NCBI RefSeq assembly: GCF_004297265.1
Contig: NZ_SCUT01000024.1
Coordinates: forward strand, 124,001 to 188,000
From: Reyranella sp.
GTDB taxonomy: Bacteria; Pseudomonadota; Alphaproteobacteria; Reyranellales; Reyranellaceae
Length of the DNA stretch: 64,000 bases
Reading direction: 5' to 3'
This document shows positions 1-8,375 of the stretch, piece by piece; the first letter of the stretch is position 1; each line of letters starts with the position of its first letter. The notes below the pieces were generated by a model. That model searched no databases. It had not been told where the DNA came from and worked only from the letters and a program-made list of their open reading frames with translations. Both the position numbers and the translations under genes were made by a program.

Positions 1-1
1 C

Positions 2-394
2 TGGGATGTCGACGACACGGTGGCCTTCGCGCAGGAGCTGAAGGCGATCGGCGTCGACGTGATCGACTGTTCCTCCGGCGGAATCGCGGGCGCGGCGACG
101 GCGGCCGGGGTGAAGCGCGGCCTGGGCTTCCAGGTGCCGTTCGCGTCGACCGTGAAGAAGCAGGCCGGCATCGCGACGATGGCCGTCGGCCTGATCCTCG
201 ATGGGCCGCAGGCCGAAGCGATCCTGCAGGCGGGCGACGCCGACCTGATCGCGATCGGCCGGCAGGCGCTCTACGAGCCGTTTTGGGCGCTGCACGCCGC
301 GCAGGCGCTGGGCTGCGATCCCGACTTCGACTTGTGGACGCCGGAATACGGCTGGTGGCTCGAGAAGCGCGAGCACACGCTCGGCCGCAAATAA
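2..394 (+). CDS. NADH:flavin oxidoreductase, old yellow enzyme family (3' part)
   Basis: This is the C-terminal ~130 residues of an FMN-dependent ene-reductase of the YqjM/XenA class; the window opens inside the gene. The frame is readable from base 2 and ends at TAA 392-394. The segment QVPFASTVKK, then AVGLI and ADLIAIGRQALYEP, is the late TIM-barrel region that binds the FMN phosphate in this family. Such enzymes reduce the C=C bond of unsaturated carbonyls with NAD(P)H. The next gene starts 30 bp downstream on the same strand, so a shared operon with a CoA-transferase and an aromatic hydroxylase is likely. The true substrate cannot be read from this fragment. Confidence 0.9.
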   Translation, partial: WDVDDTVAFAQELKAIGVDVIDCSSGGIAGAATAAGVKRGLGFQVPFASTVKKQAGIATMAVGLILDGPQAEAILQAGDADLIAIGRQALYEPFWALHAAQALGCDPDFDLWTPEYGWWLEKREHTLGRK

Positions 395-424
395 CGAGAC
401 AAGCAATAGACACGGGAAACGTTC

Positions 425-1639
425 ATGACAGGCATTCTTGCGGGCCTCCGCATCGTCGAGGGCTCGGCGTTCATCGCCGCGCCGCTGGGTGGCATGACGC
501 TCGCCCAGATGGGTGCCGACGTGATCCGCTTCGACGACATCAAGGGCGGCCTCGACAATGAGCGCTGGCCGGTCACGGACAGCGGGCGGTCGATCTACTG
601 GGCCGGCCTGAACAAGGGCAAACGCTCGATCGCCGTCGACCTGCGCAATCCCCGCGGCCGCGAACTGCTCACGGCGCTGATCACTGCACCGGGCGAGGGC
701 GCCGGCATCTTCACGACCAACATGCCGGCCCGCGGCTGGCTCGCCTACGAGGAGCTGGCGAAGAAGCGTGCCGACCTGATCGCGCTCAACATCATCGGCG
801 CGCGCGACGGTTCGGCCCATGTCGACTACACGGTGAACGCCATCACCGGATTTTCCATGGTCACCGGCCCGGTCGGTCATGAAGGTCCGGTGAACGCGGT
901 CTGCCCGCCCTGGGATCTCGCCGCCGCCTATGCCGGCGCCCTGTCGCTGCTCGCCGCCGAGCGTCACCGCCGGATGACGGGGCAGGGGCAGAAGATCGTG
1001 TTGCCGCTGCAGGACATGGCGCTCGCGACCACCTCGGCGCTGGGCTACATCGGCGAAGCGGTGGTGAACGGCGTCGACCGGCCGCGCTTTGGCAACGAGA
1101 TCTTCGGTACCTTCGGCCGCGACTTCCGCACGAAGGATGGCCGCTTCGTGATGATCTGCATCTTCTCGGACCGCCATGTCGACGCGCTGGCCGCCGCGGG
1201 CGGGTTCGCGGACGCCTTCAGGAAGATCGAGGCCGAGACGGGTGTCGACCTCAAGAGCGATGCCGGCCGCTGGAACGCCCGCCAGCAGCTCATCGCCGTG
1301 ATCGAACCGTGGGTCGCGGCCCATGATGCGGCCGATGTCTCGGCTGCGCTCAAGAAGGCGGGTGCTCTCTGGGCGCCCTACCAGACGTTCCGCGAACTGG
1401 CCGCCGACAGGGCGAACGTGCTCGACAATCCAATGTTCACGATCCTCGATCAGCCGGGCATCGGCCGTTACCCCGTCGCCGCCTCGCCGATGCAGTTCGG
1501 CGCCGTGCCGCGCCAGCCACCGCAACCGGCGCCCGTCCTGGGCCAGCATACGGACGAGATCCTTTCGGGTATCCTCGGCCTGCCCGGGCACGAGATCGCC
1601 CGGTTGCACGACGACAAGGTCATCGGTGGCCCCCGATAG
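425..1639 (+). CDS. CoA-transferase family III (CaiB/BaiF)
   Basis: A 404-residue protein of the formyl-CoA transferase fold, which moves CoA between carboxylic acids through an enzyme-acyl anhydride. The N-terminal pattern LAGLRIVE...GADVIRFD and the later KRSIAVDLRNPRGRE are hallmarks of the family. Asp164 in CPPWDLAAAYAG sits where the family places its catalytic aspartate, so the enzyme is probably active. The C-terminus has the usual LGQHTDEIL motif. It lies between an ene-reductase and an FAD aromatic hydroxylase, whose GTG start overlaps its 3' end by 14 bases. A role in CoA activation of an aromatic or unsaturated acid is an inference. Confidence 0.9.
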   Translation: MTGILAGLRIVEGSAFIAAPLGGMTLAQMGADVIRFDDIKGGLDNERWPVTDSGRSIYWAGLNKGKRSIAVDLRNPRGRELLTALITAPGEGAGIFTTNMPARGWLAYEELAKKRADLIALNIIGARDGSAHVDYTVNAITGFSMVTGPVGHEGPVNAVCPPWDLAAAYAGALSLLAAERHRRMTGQGQKIVLPLQDMALATTSALGYIGEAVVNGVDRPRFGNEIFGTFGRDFRTKDGRFVMICIFSDRHVDALAAAGGFADAFRKIEAETGVDLKSDAGRWNARQQLIAVIEPWVAAHDAADVSAALKKAGALWAPYQTFRELAADRANVLDNPMFTILDQPGIGRYPVAASPMQFGAVPRQPPQPAPVLGQHTDEILSGILGLPGHEIARLHDDKVIGGPR

Positions 1640-2804
1640 GATCCTCATCGCCGGCGGCGGCATTGGCGGACTGGCTGCGGCGCTGGCGCTCGCCCAGAAG
1701 GGCATCGCCTCGCAGGTGCTCGAGAAGGCGAGCCGCCTCGGCGAGATCGGCGCTGGCATCCAGCTGGGCCCCAACGCCTTCCACTGCTTCGACCGGCTCG
1801 GCGTCGGCGAGGCGGCGCGCAGCATGGCGGTCTATATCGACCAGCTGCGCCTGATGGATGCGCTGGCCGACGGCGAAATCTGCCACATCGATCTGGGCAA
1901 CAAGTTCCGCGCCCGCTTCGGCAATCCCTATGCCGTCGTGCATCGCGGTGACCTGCACGGCGTATTCTTGAAAGGATGCGAAGATCATCCCCTGATCGAA
2001 CTGCGCACCAATGCCGAGGTCACCGGCTATGATCAGGATGGCACGTCGGTCGCCGCCCGGCTTCGAACGGGCGAGACGGTGCGGGGCCGCGCCCTGATCG
2101 GCGCCGACGGGCTATGGTCGAACGTGCGGGCGCAGGTCACCAACGACGGGCCGCCGCGTGTCTCGGGACACACGACCTACCGCTCGGTGATCCCGACTGA
2201 CCAGATGCCGGAGGATCTGCGCTGGAACGCTGCCACCCTATGGGCCGGGCCGAAGTGCCACATCGTTCACTACCCGTTGTCCGGCTGGAAGCTCTTCAAC
2301 CTCGTTGTGACCTATCACAACCACGCGCCCGAACCCGTCGCCGGCCGGCCGGTCGAGACGGAAGAGGTGCGCAAGGGCTTCGCGCATGTCTGCGAACGGG
2401 CGCGGAACATCATAGGCTGTGGCCGGAACTGGCACATGTGGGTTCTCTGTGACCGCGATCCGGTCGACCGTTGGGTCGATGGGCGGGTGGCGCTGCTCGG
2501 AGACGCTGCACACCCCATGCTGCAGTACATGTCACAGGGAGGCTGCATGGCGATGGAGGATGCCGTCTGCCTCGCCGATTCGCTATCCCGCAGCGATTCC
2601 ATCGAGGCAGGTCTCGTCACCTATCGCGACCGCCGCGTCCTGCGCACCGCAAGAACACAGCTGATGTCCCGCGCCATGGGCGATCACGTCTATCATCCGG
2701 CCGGCCCGCACGCGGCCTTGCGCAACGCGATGATGGGCGCTCGGACGCAGGATCAGTGGCTCGACTCTCTGGAGTGGCTTTACGGCGGCAACGGCCTCGG
2801 CTAG
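1626..2804 (+). CDS. FAD-dependent aromatic hydroxylase (3-hydroxybenzoate 6-hydroxylase / salicylate hydroxylase type)
   Basis: A group A flavoprotein monooxygenase of 392 residues. The dinucleotide motif GGGIGG is at residues 10-15, the DG motif (IGADGLWSNVR) at about 158-168, and the GD motif with LLGDAAHPMLQYMSQGG at 291-306. The HPMLQY variant is typical of 3-hydroxybenzoate 6-hydroxylases and salicylate hydroxylases, which use NADH and O2 to hydroxylate phenolic acids in the cytoplasm. I chose GTG at 1626 because it is preceded by an AAGG-like site and the dinucleotide fold begins immediately; the frame is open further upstream, but that stretch is antisense-like low-complexity sequence inside the preceding gene. 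Gentisate-type ring cleavage genes are not in the window. Confidence 0.87.
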   Translation: MAPDRILIAGGGIGGLAAALALAQKGIASQVLEKASRLGEIGAGIQLGPNAFHCFDRLGVGEAARSMAVYIDQLRLMDALADGEICHIDLGNKFRARFGNPYAVVHRGDLHGVFLKGCEDHPLIELRTNAEVTGYDQDGTSVAARLRTGETVRGRALIGADGLWSNVRAQVTNDGPPRVSGHTTYRSVIPTDQMPEDLRWNAATLWAGPKCHIVHYPLSGWKLFNLVVTYHNHAPEPVAGRPVETEEVRKGFAHVCERARNIIGCGRNWHMWVLCDRDPVDRWVDGRVALLGDAAHPMLQYMSQGGCMAMEDAVCLADSLSRSDSIEAGLVTYRDRRVLRTARTQLMSRAMGDHVYHPAGPHAALRNAMMGARTQDQWLDSLEWLYGGNGLG

Positions 2805-2843
2805 GGCTTCAGCTTCGTAGGGTGGGTCAGCGGAGTTTCAGGG

Positions 2844-3353
2844 ATGCGCCACGTCTTCTTCGTCCTCGCCTTGCTGTGCACCGCGCTGAACGCGGGCATC
2901 TTCTATTCCTTCTCCACCATAGTCATGCCAGGCCTCGATCTCGGTGGCGCCATGTCGGCAGTGAATTCGATGCACGGCATCAACACCATCGTGCGCAGTC
3001 CGCTCTTTGCCGTCGTCTTTTTCGGCGCCTTGGTTCTGCCGCTGCTGGCGGCACTCGGCGCCCGCTCGGCGGGGCATCGCGGCGCGTCACGTCTTGCCGC
3101 CCTCGCGGCGCTGATCTACGCCGCCGCCGTGATCGGCGTCACCCTGCAGGTCAACGTGCCGTTGAACGAGACGCTCGCCACCGTGGCGGGCGCCGATGCC
3201 AATGCCGCGAGCTACTGGAAGGACTTCTCGGTGCCATGGGCGTCGTGGAACCACGTCCGCTCGCTCGGGGCGATCCTGGCCTTCCTCTGCCTGCTCGGCG
3301 CTTGGGCGGTCGACCTCACGTCGGCCGGCCGCCGGTCCTACGGCCTGCGCTGA
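2844..3353 (+). CDS. DUF1772 four-helix membrane protein
   Basis: A 169-residue integral membrane protein with four hydrophobic segments (about 1-20, 50-70, 85-105 and 138-155). The features GIFYSFSTIVMPGL near the N-terminus, NVPLNETLA in the middle and the Trp-rich WASWNHVR before the last helix match the DUF1772 family, which includes fungal anthrone oxygenases and many uncharacterised bacterial proteins. ATG 2844 follows a GGAG site 8 bases upstream. It lies 39 bp after the hydroxylase gene and may be cotranscribed with it. No enzymatic activity can be assigned; an oxygenase role would fit the neighbourhood but is speculative. Confidence 0.8.
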   Translation: MRHVFFVLALLCTALNAGIFYSFSTIVMPGLDLGGAMSAVNSMHGINTIVRSPLFAVVFFGALVLPLLAALGARSAGHRGASRLAALAALIYAAAVIGVTLQVNVPLNETLATVAGADANAASYWKDFSVPWASWNHVRSLGAILAFLCLLGAWAVDLTSAGRRSYGLR

Positions 3354-3376
3354 AGGCGGGCCGTGGCTCGACGGCG

Positions 3377-5035
3377 TCAGATGATGACGTCCTCGTGCAT
3401 CGCGGCCATCAGGCCGGGATTGTCGCGATAGTCGACATGGACGCCGACCAGCACCGGCCCTTCCATTGCCATCGCCTTGCGCAGGGTCGGTCCGACTTCG
3501 TCGGCATCCCTGATCATGAGTCCCTGCGCGCCCATCGACTCGGCGAACTTGACGAGGTCGACCGGGCCGAAATGCACGCCTGAATCGCGGCCGTAGGCTG
3601 CGACCTGCTGGATGCCGACCATGTTGTAGCTGCCATCGATCCAGACGACGTGCACGAAGTTGCACTTGAGGCGCACCGCCGTCTCCAGCTCGACGGCGGA
3701 AAACAGGAAGCCGCCGTCACCGGAGATGGAGATCACCTTGCGACCGGGCTCCGCCAGGCAGGCCGCGATGCCCCAGGGCAGGGCGACGCCAAGGGTCTGC
3801 TGCCCGTTGCTGATCAGGATCTGCCGCGGCCGGTGGCTGATCAAATGCCGCGCCATCCAGATGTGGAACGAGCCCATGTCGGAGCAGAGCGTCACGTCCT
3901 CGTCGATCAGCGTCTGCAGTTCATGTACCAGCCGCAGCGGATGGACCGGCGCGCCGTTGCGCTTCGCCGCTTCTGCGGCGACCGTCGTGCGCTCGTTATG
4001 GATCTCGGCCAGCAAGGCCGACTGCGTCGGGTGTTCCTTTGGCCTCAGCAGCGCCGAGAGCGCGCGCAATGTGGCGGCGCTGTCGCCCATCAACTCGATA
4101 TCGGGGCGGTAGCATTGGTCGTAGTCGGCCGGGATGCAGTCGATATGGATCAGCTTGCGCTTGCGCCCGGCGTTCCAGAGTCCCGGATCGTATTCCACCG
4201 GATCGAATCCGATCGTGATCACGACGTCCGCCTGGTCGAGCAGCCGGTCGGCCGGCTGGTTATGGAACAGCCCGACCCGGCCGCCGAAGCAGTCGAGCCG
4301 GTCGCGCGGCACCACGCCCGCGGCCTGATAGGTGCCGGCGACCGCCAGCCGGGTCCGGGCGAGCAGCACGCGCACCGCTTCGGCTACGGGACCCTGGCTC
4401 GCCAGCATGCCCAGCAGCACCACCGGGCGTTCGGCGGCGTCGATCATTCTGGCGGCTTCGGCGATCGCGTCGCTGTTGGCGGCCCCCAGCTGCGGCACCA
4501 CTGCCGGCGTCAAGACGGGCCCGGGCGCAGATGCCTTCATCACGTCCTTCGGCAGGCCAAGAAAGGCCGTGCCCGGCCGGCCGGACTCGGCGGCGCGAAA
4601 CGCTGATGCAATGGCCTCGGAAATGGCCGACGGGGAGTCGATCTCGGCAGCGTACTTGGTGACCGGCCGCAGCAGCGCCACCGTGTCCATGCTCTGGTGC
4701 GCCTGCTTCAGCCGGTCGGCGATCGGCACGGCGCCGCCCAGCGCCACCACGGGATCACCCTCGGTGTTGGCGGTGGCTAGGCCGGTGGCCAAATTGGAGA
4801 CGCCGGGACCCGAGGTCACGAGCACCACGCCGGCCTTGCCGGTGAGGCGGCCGAGGCCGCCCGCGATGAAGGTCGCATTCTGCTCGTGCCGGCAGACGAC
4901 CAGCTTGATCCTCGACTCGACCAGCGCGTCGAACACGGGATCGATCTTGGCGCCGGGAATGCCGAAGATGTACTCGACACCCTGGGCCTCGAGGTTCCGC
5001 ACCAGAAGGTGTGCGCCGTTCTTCGGGTCGCTCAT
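3377..5035 (-). CDS. alsS: acetolactate synthase, catabolic (AlsS/IlvB-like, TPP-dependent)
   Basis: A 552-residue ThDP enzyme that condenses two pyruvates to 2-acetolactate. The N-terminal PYR domain holds the catalytic glutamate in CRHEQNA (Glu51) and the TSGPGVSN segment. The C-terminal PP domain holds SGDGGF (GDG at 439-441) with the partner Asn in DGSYN, forming the Mg/ThDP motif. I start at MSDPKNG (5033-5035) because the family homology begins there; the frame is open to 5125 but that part would overlap the divergent gene. It is transcribed away from budA across 89 bp. A decarboxylase partner and no nearby regulatory subunit argue for the catabolic acetoin type rather than the anabolic IlvBN enzyme. 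Confidence 0.85.
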   Translation of the reverse strand: MSDPKNGAHLLVRNLEAQGVEYIFGIPGAKIDPVFDALVESRIKLVVCRHEQNATFIAGGLGRLTGKAGVVLVTSGPGVSNLATGLATANTEGDPVVALGGAVPIADRLKQAHQSMDTVALLRPVTKYAAEIDSPSAISEAIASAFRAAESGRPGTAFLGLPKDVMKASAPGPVLTPAVVPQLGAANSDAIAEAARMIDAAERPVVLLGMLASQGPVAEAVRVLLARTRLAVAGTYQAAGVVPRDRLDCFGGRVGLFHNQPADRLLDQADVVITIGFDPVEYDPGLWNAGRKRKLIHIDCIPADYDQCYRPDIELMGDSAATLRALSALLRPKEHPTQSALLAEIHNERTTVAAEAAKRNGAPVHPLRLVHELQTLIDEDVTLCSDMGSFHIWMARHLISHRPRQILISNGQQTLGVALPWGIAACLAEPGRKVISISGDGGFLFSAVELETAVRLKCNFVHVVWIDGSYNMVGIQQVAAYGRDSGVHFGPVDLVKFAESMGAQGLMIRDADEVGPTLRKAMAMEGPVLVGVHVDYRDNPGLMAAMHEDVII

Positions 5036-5124
5036 CGTGTCGCTCCGCTCTCGATTCCAGGCTGCGTCCGGGTGATCATGCCCGTCCGGGCAGCCCTTGT
5101 CGCCCGCGGAGGAAGGAAGGCGCA

Positions 5125-5961
5125 ATGCCGAGGTTGACGACCGAAGTGTATCAATCGCTCATGGACGCGCTTGTGGCGCACTGCGAGAAGACTGGCGAGC
5201 CGCTGCGCCATTTCGTGTCGAGAGCATTGTCCGACGCGCTGGGCCTCGATCATTCGACCCTGTTCCAGGTCTCGACCACGGGTGCGCTGGTGCAGGGCGT
5301 CTATAACAAGGCTGTCACAGTCGGAGGTCTCAGGCCGCACGGCGACTTCGGCCTCGGCACATTCGAGGGGCTCGACGGCGAGATGGTCGTGCTCGACGGC
5401 GCGTTCTACCAGGCCCATGCCGACGGCAGCATCACTTCGCCGTCCGACAGTGCGTCCGTGCCGTTCGCGACGCTGACGAACTTTCATCCCCAGCACCGGG
5501 GCAGGATCGAGAACATCGAGTCCATGTCGTCGCTCATCGCGGCGCTCGACAGGCTGCGGCGCTCGGACAATCTTTTCTTTGCCGTGCGCCTCGACGGTCA
5601 TTTCGACGAGGTCTACTGGCGGGTCGCCTGCAAGGTCGAGGCGGGCGTGCACCTCGACAAGGCGACCGACGCGCAGGCCGAGTTCCGACAACAGAACGTC
5701 AGGGGGACGATGCTGGGCTTCTGGACGCCGGCCTATTCACGCACGATCGGCGTGGCAGGATGGCACCTGCATTTCCTGACCAAGGATCGTAAGAGCGGCG
5801 GTCATGTCCTGGGCGCGAAGGCAGCGTCGCTCGACGTCGAGGTCCACGACCTCGACAACCTCCACCTTGCGATTCCCGAGACGGCCGAGTTCCTACATGC
5901 CGACTTGACGCAGGACCCCGCGGCCGCGCTCGAAAAGGCCGAGATGGCAAAGGATCGCTAG
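5125..5961 (+). CDS. budA: alpha-acetolactate decarboxylase
   Basis: A 278-residue enzyme that decarboxylates 2-acetolactate to acetoin. It has the expected family blocks: the STTGALVQGVY N-terminus, GDFGLGTFEGLDGEMVVLDG, and the zinc site in GWHLHFLTKDRKSGGHVLG. His214, His216 and His227 are the likely zinc ligands. ATG 5125 follows an AGGAAGGAAGG ribosome-binding site. Family members usually have 235-260 residues, so this is of normal length apart from a short C-terminal tail. The gene is divergent from the acetolactate synthase, and together they form a complete pyruvate-to-acetoin branch. No acetoin reductase or AlsR-type regulator is adjacent. Confidence 0.92.
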   Translation: MPRLTTEVYQSLMDALVAHCEKTGEPLRHFVSRALSDALGLDHSTLFQVSTTGALVQGVYNKAVTVGGLRPHGDFGLGTFEGLDGEMVVLDGAFYQAHADGSITSPSDSASVPFATLTNFHPQHRGRIENIESMSSLIAALDRLRRSDNLFFAVRLDGHFDEVYWRVACKVEAGVHLDKATDAQAEFRQQNVRGTMLGFWTPAYSRTIGVAGWHLHFLTKDRKSGGHVLGAKAASLDVEVHDLDNLHLAIPETAEFLHADLTQDPAAALEKAEMAKDR

Positions 5962-6042
5962 GCCAATACCGAGGAATTGTCGCGCGAAGCCGGCCGCCAC
6001 CTTCCCTAAGGTCGGCCGTATCGAAGCCTGAGGGATCTGGAC

Positions 6043-6975
6043 ATGCGTATTCTCGTGGTCGGTGCCGGCGCGATCGGCGGCTATTTCGGCGCGCGCCTGC
6101 TGGCGGCCGGGAGTGACGTCACCTTCCTGGTGCGGCCGGGCCGTGCGGCGCAACTCGCGAAGACCGGCCTGATCGTGAAGAGCAAGCTGGGAGATCTCGC
6201 CCTGCCGCCGCCGCCCATGGTCACCGCGGACAAGCTGACCGGCCACTACGACCTCGTCCTGCTGAGCTGCAAGGCCTTCGACCTCGACAATGCGATGGAC
6301 TCTTTCGCCGCCGCCGTCGGGCCGAGCACGGCGATCCTGCCGCTGCTCAACGGCATGAGTCATCTCGACTCGCTGGTGGCGCGCTTCGGCGAGAAGGCGG
6401 TACTGGGCGGCCAGTGCGCCATCTCGCTGGTGCTCGATCCCGAAGGGCGGGTGCTGCATCTGAACGATGGCGGCACGATCTCCTTCGGTGAACGGTCGGG
6501 GCCGCGCACACCGCGCATCGACGCCATCGCCGAGGCCTTTGCCGCCGCCGGGATGCAGGGCGGCCCGAGCGACGCGATCCTCCAGGAAATGTGGGAGAAG
6601 TGGGTGTTCATCTCGACCGCCGCCGGCATCACCTGCCTGATGCGCGCGGCGGTGGGCGACATCGTGGCGGCAGGAGCGACTGACCGGACCCTGTCCCTGT
6701 TCGATGAAATCTCGTCCATCGCCGCGTCGCAGGGCTTCGCGCCGAGACCGGCGTCCGTGCAGCGCGGCAAGACCATGCTCACGAGCGCGGGCTCGCCGTT
6801 CACCGCCTCGATGCTGCGCGACGTCGAAAGCGGCCGGCCCATCGAAGCGGATCACATGCTGGGCGACCTGCTGAAGCGCAGCGGCGGGACGGACGGTTTC
6901 CCGATGCTGCGGTTGGCCTACGCTCATCTGAAGGCCTACGAGGCCCGCCGGACTCGAACCCAGATCAAGCCGTAG
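6043..6975 (+). CDS. panE: 2-dehydropantoate 2-reductase family (ApbA/PanE)
   Basis: A 310-residue NADPH-dependent reductase of the ketopantoate reductase family. The Rossmann motif GAGAIGGYFG is at 7-16. Family catalytic positions are visible: Lys77 in SCKAFD, Asn103 in LLNGM and Lys186 in EKWVFI, the last being the catalytic lysine. Length is normal. It would convert 2-dehydropantoate to pantoate in coenzyme A synthesis, but many alphaproteobacteria carry several paralogues acting on other 2-keto acids, and no pan genes are nearby. The gene stands alone, downstream of budA by 81 bp, with convergent transcription from the next gene. Confidence 0.82.
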   Translation: MRILVVGAGAIGGYFGARLLAAGSDVTFLVRPGRAAQLAKTGLIVKSKLGDLALPPPPMVTADKLTGHYDLVLLSCKAFDLDNAMDSFAAAVGPSTAILPLLNGMSHLDSLVARFGEKAVLGGQCAISLVLDPEGRVLHLNDGGTISFGERSGPRTPRIDAIAEAFAAAGMQGGPSDAILQEMWEKWVFISTAAGITCLMRAAVGDIVAAGATDRTLSLFDEISSIAASQGFAPRPASVQRGKTMLTSAGSPFTASMLRDVESGRPIEADHMLGDLLKRSGGTDGFPMLRLAYAHLKAYEARRTRTQIKP

Positions 6976-7011
6976 GAGTGGCGACGGCTGGTGGGCCGGC
7001 GTCCCTTTTGC

Positions 7012-7374
7012 TCAGGTCTTGGGTGTAGGCGGGTTCGCCAGGATTTCGGCGCAGGCGCGCGCCACGTCGGAATCGGCGTCCTTGGCGCCCGGCATCGTGG
7101 CGAAGCCGCTCTTGGCGATCACGTTGCCGCGGTCCCAGGTGCTGGCCTTGCCGAGTTCGGCAATCTTTACGGCAGCATCGCTCTGGCGGCTGAAGCGGTC
7201 GACGCAGATCGGCGCCAGGGCGACGACGACGGCGTCGCGAACCGCCGCAGCAGACTCCTTGCGCGCGGTTCCGCCGGTGACCCAGCCGCCCCAGGTGAAG
7301 CCGACGGCCATGGTGAGGACGGCGCCGCCGACGGCGCTCCAGATCAGGGTGGAGATGTTCTTTGGCATTTCCAT
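7012..7374 (-). CDS. small membrane-anchored protein, unknown function
   Basis: A 120-residue protein with one N-terminal membrane segment (about residues 7-28) that runs into the motif FTWGGWVTGGTA. The rest is a soluble, alanine-rich domain with Cys residues near positions 67 and 109. Proteins with this anchor and GGWVTGGTA motif are common, uncharacterised alphaproteobacterial hypotheticals. I chose ATG 7374 because a GGAAAG site lies just upstream and the anchor starts immediately; the upstream extension of the frame is Arg-rich and unlike coding sequence. It lies convergent to the panE-like gene with 36 bp between. No function is proposed. Confidence 0.7.
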   Translation of the reverse strand: MEMPKNISTLIWSAVGGAVLTMAVGFTWGGWVTGGTARKESAAAVRDAVVVALAPICVDRFSRQSDAAVKIAELGKASTWDRGNVIAKSGFATMPGAKDADSDVARACAEILANPPTPKT

Positions 7375-7636
7375 GTGAAGTCTTTCCGGGGCCGTGCGGC
7401 CCCTGTCAGCTCGGCGCGCGCAGGATTGCACAGCCGGCATTCGACAGAACGAGGAAGCTCGAGAACGAGACCGGCAACTCGGGCCGGTCCAGATGCGGTC
7501 GCCTCGGTACGCGGGCGGGAGCACACACATCTCTCAGCCATCGCAGGCCGACCATTTGGTGGGCGATGGTATAGACTTCGTACAGGTTGAGCGCGGGAGT
7601 GTCCAACCGGCTGCAATCCTGATCGGGGCGGAAGCG

Positions 7637-8353
7637 ATGAGATCGACCCACTTCCTGGCGACGCTTGCCGCGACGCTGCTCTTGGAAGCTGTGTCACTGC
7701 AGGCGCAGCCACAGGAGGCGCCGCAGTTCATCGCCCAATGGCAGAGGAGCAATGCCGCCTGCCGAGCGCCGACCACACCCGCCCTCGAAGCGATCGCCGC
7801 TTGCGAGCAGCGAGACACCTATTCAAAGCTGCTGTCGGCCTCGAACTATTGCTACGGGCCTGTCGAAGGGGCGTCTCCGGGCTGGACACCCTGCGGTGGC
7901 GATCCCGCGTCGGGCAAGCCGAGCGCCAAGGCGCTCTCAGACGCGGCGCTGGCGAGGGCGACGGAGCGATTCCAGAGGATGGGCGGCGTGTTCGTCCTGC
8001 CGGCCACCGTGAACGGCACCTCGACGGCATACTTCATCGTCGATTCCGGCGCGGCCAACGTCCAGATCCCAGAGGAACTCGCCGAGGAGCTGAAGCGCAA
8101 CGGCACGCTCACCGAGGCCGATTCGCTCGGGCAGCGGCGCTTCACCCTGGCCGACGGCAGCGGCCTTCAGCAGCGCATGGTGCGCCTGCGGTCGATCAGG
8201 ATCGGCGAGCGCACGATGGAGAACGTCATGGCCTCCGTCAGTCCAGCGCGCAGCCGCTCCCTGCTTGGGCAGAGCTTCCTGCGCCGCCTCAGCTCCTGGA
8301 AGATCGACAATGTGAGGAACTCGATCGAGTTCGAGTTCACCGGCTCGTTCTAG
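7637..8353 (+). CDS. secreted retropepsin-like aspartic protease
   Basis: A 238-residue protein with an N-terminal signal sequence (about 1-23, ending LQAQP). A single retropepsin-like aspartyl protease domain follows at about 118-235. The active-site motif is FIVDSGAA with Asp136-Ser-Gly138, and the C-terminal part shows LLGQSFLRRLSSWKID, the typical flap-closing LGxxFL segment of bacterial one-domain retropepsins (TIGR02281-like). A Cys-containing stretch at 40-90 precedes the domain. Such proteins act as homodimers, probably in the periplasm. ATG 7637 is preceded by GGGGCGGAAG. It stands alone, convergent to the TctC gene. Confidence 0.78.
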   Translation: MRSTHFLATLAATLLLEAVSLQAQPQEAPQFIAQWQRSNAACRAPTTPALEAIAACEQRDTYSKLLSASNYCYGPVEGASPGWTPCGGDPASGKPSAKALSDAALARATERFQRMGGVFVLPATVNGTSTAYFIVDSGAANVQIPEELAEELKRNGTLTEADSLGQRRFTLADGSGLQQRMVRLRSIRIGERTMENVMASVSPARSRSLLGQSFLRRLSSWKIDNVRNSIEFEFTGSF

Positions 8354-8375
8354 ACTGCGCGCTCCGGGCCAGCCG

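Noticed and set aside
1323-1625. Upstream extension of the aromatic hydroxylase frame
   Set aside because: It is inside the CoA-transferase gene and reads as serine/arginine-rich sequence; the FAD fold starts at GTG 1626.
6935-6975. tRNA-like GGACTCGAACCC at the end of the ketopantoate reductase gene
   Set aside because: On the minus strand it looks like a T-loop (TTCGAGT), but the flanking five bases do not pair into a T stem and there is no matching acceptor arm; it is simply coding sequence.
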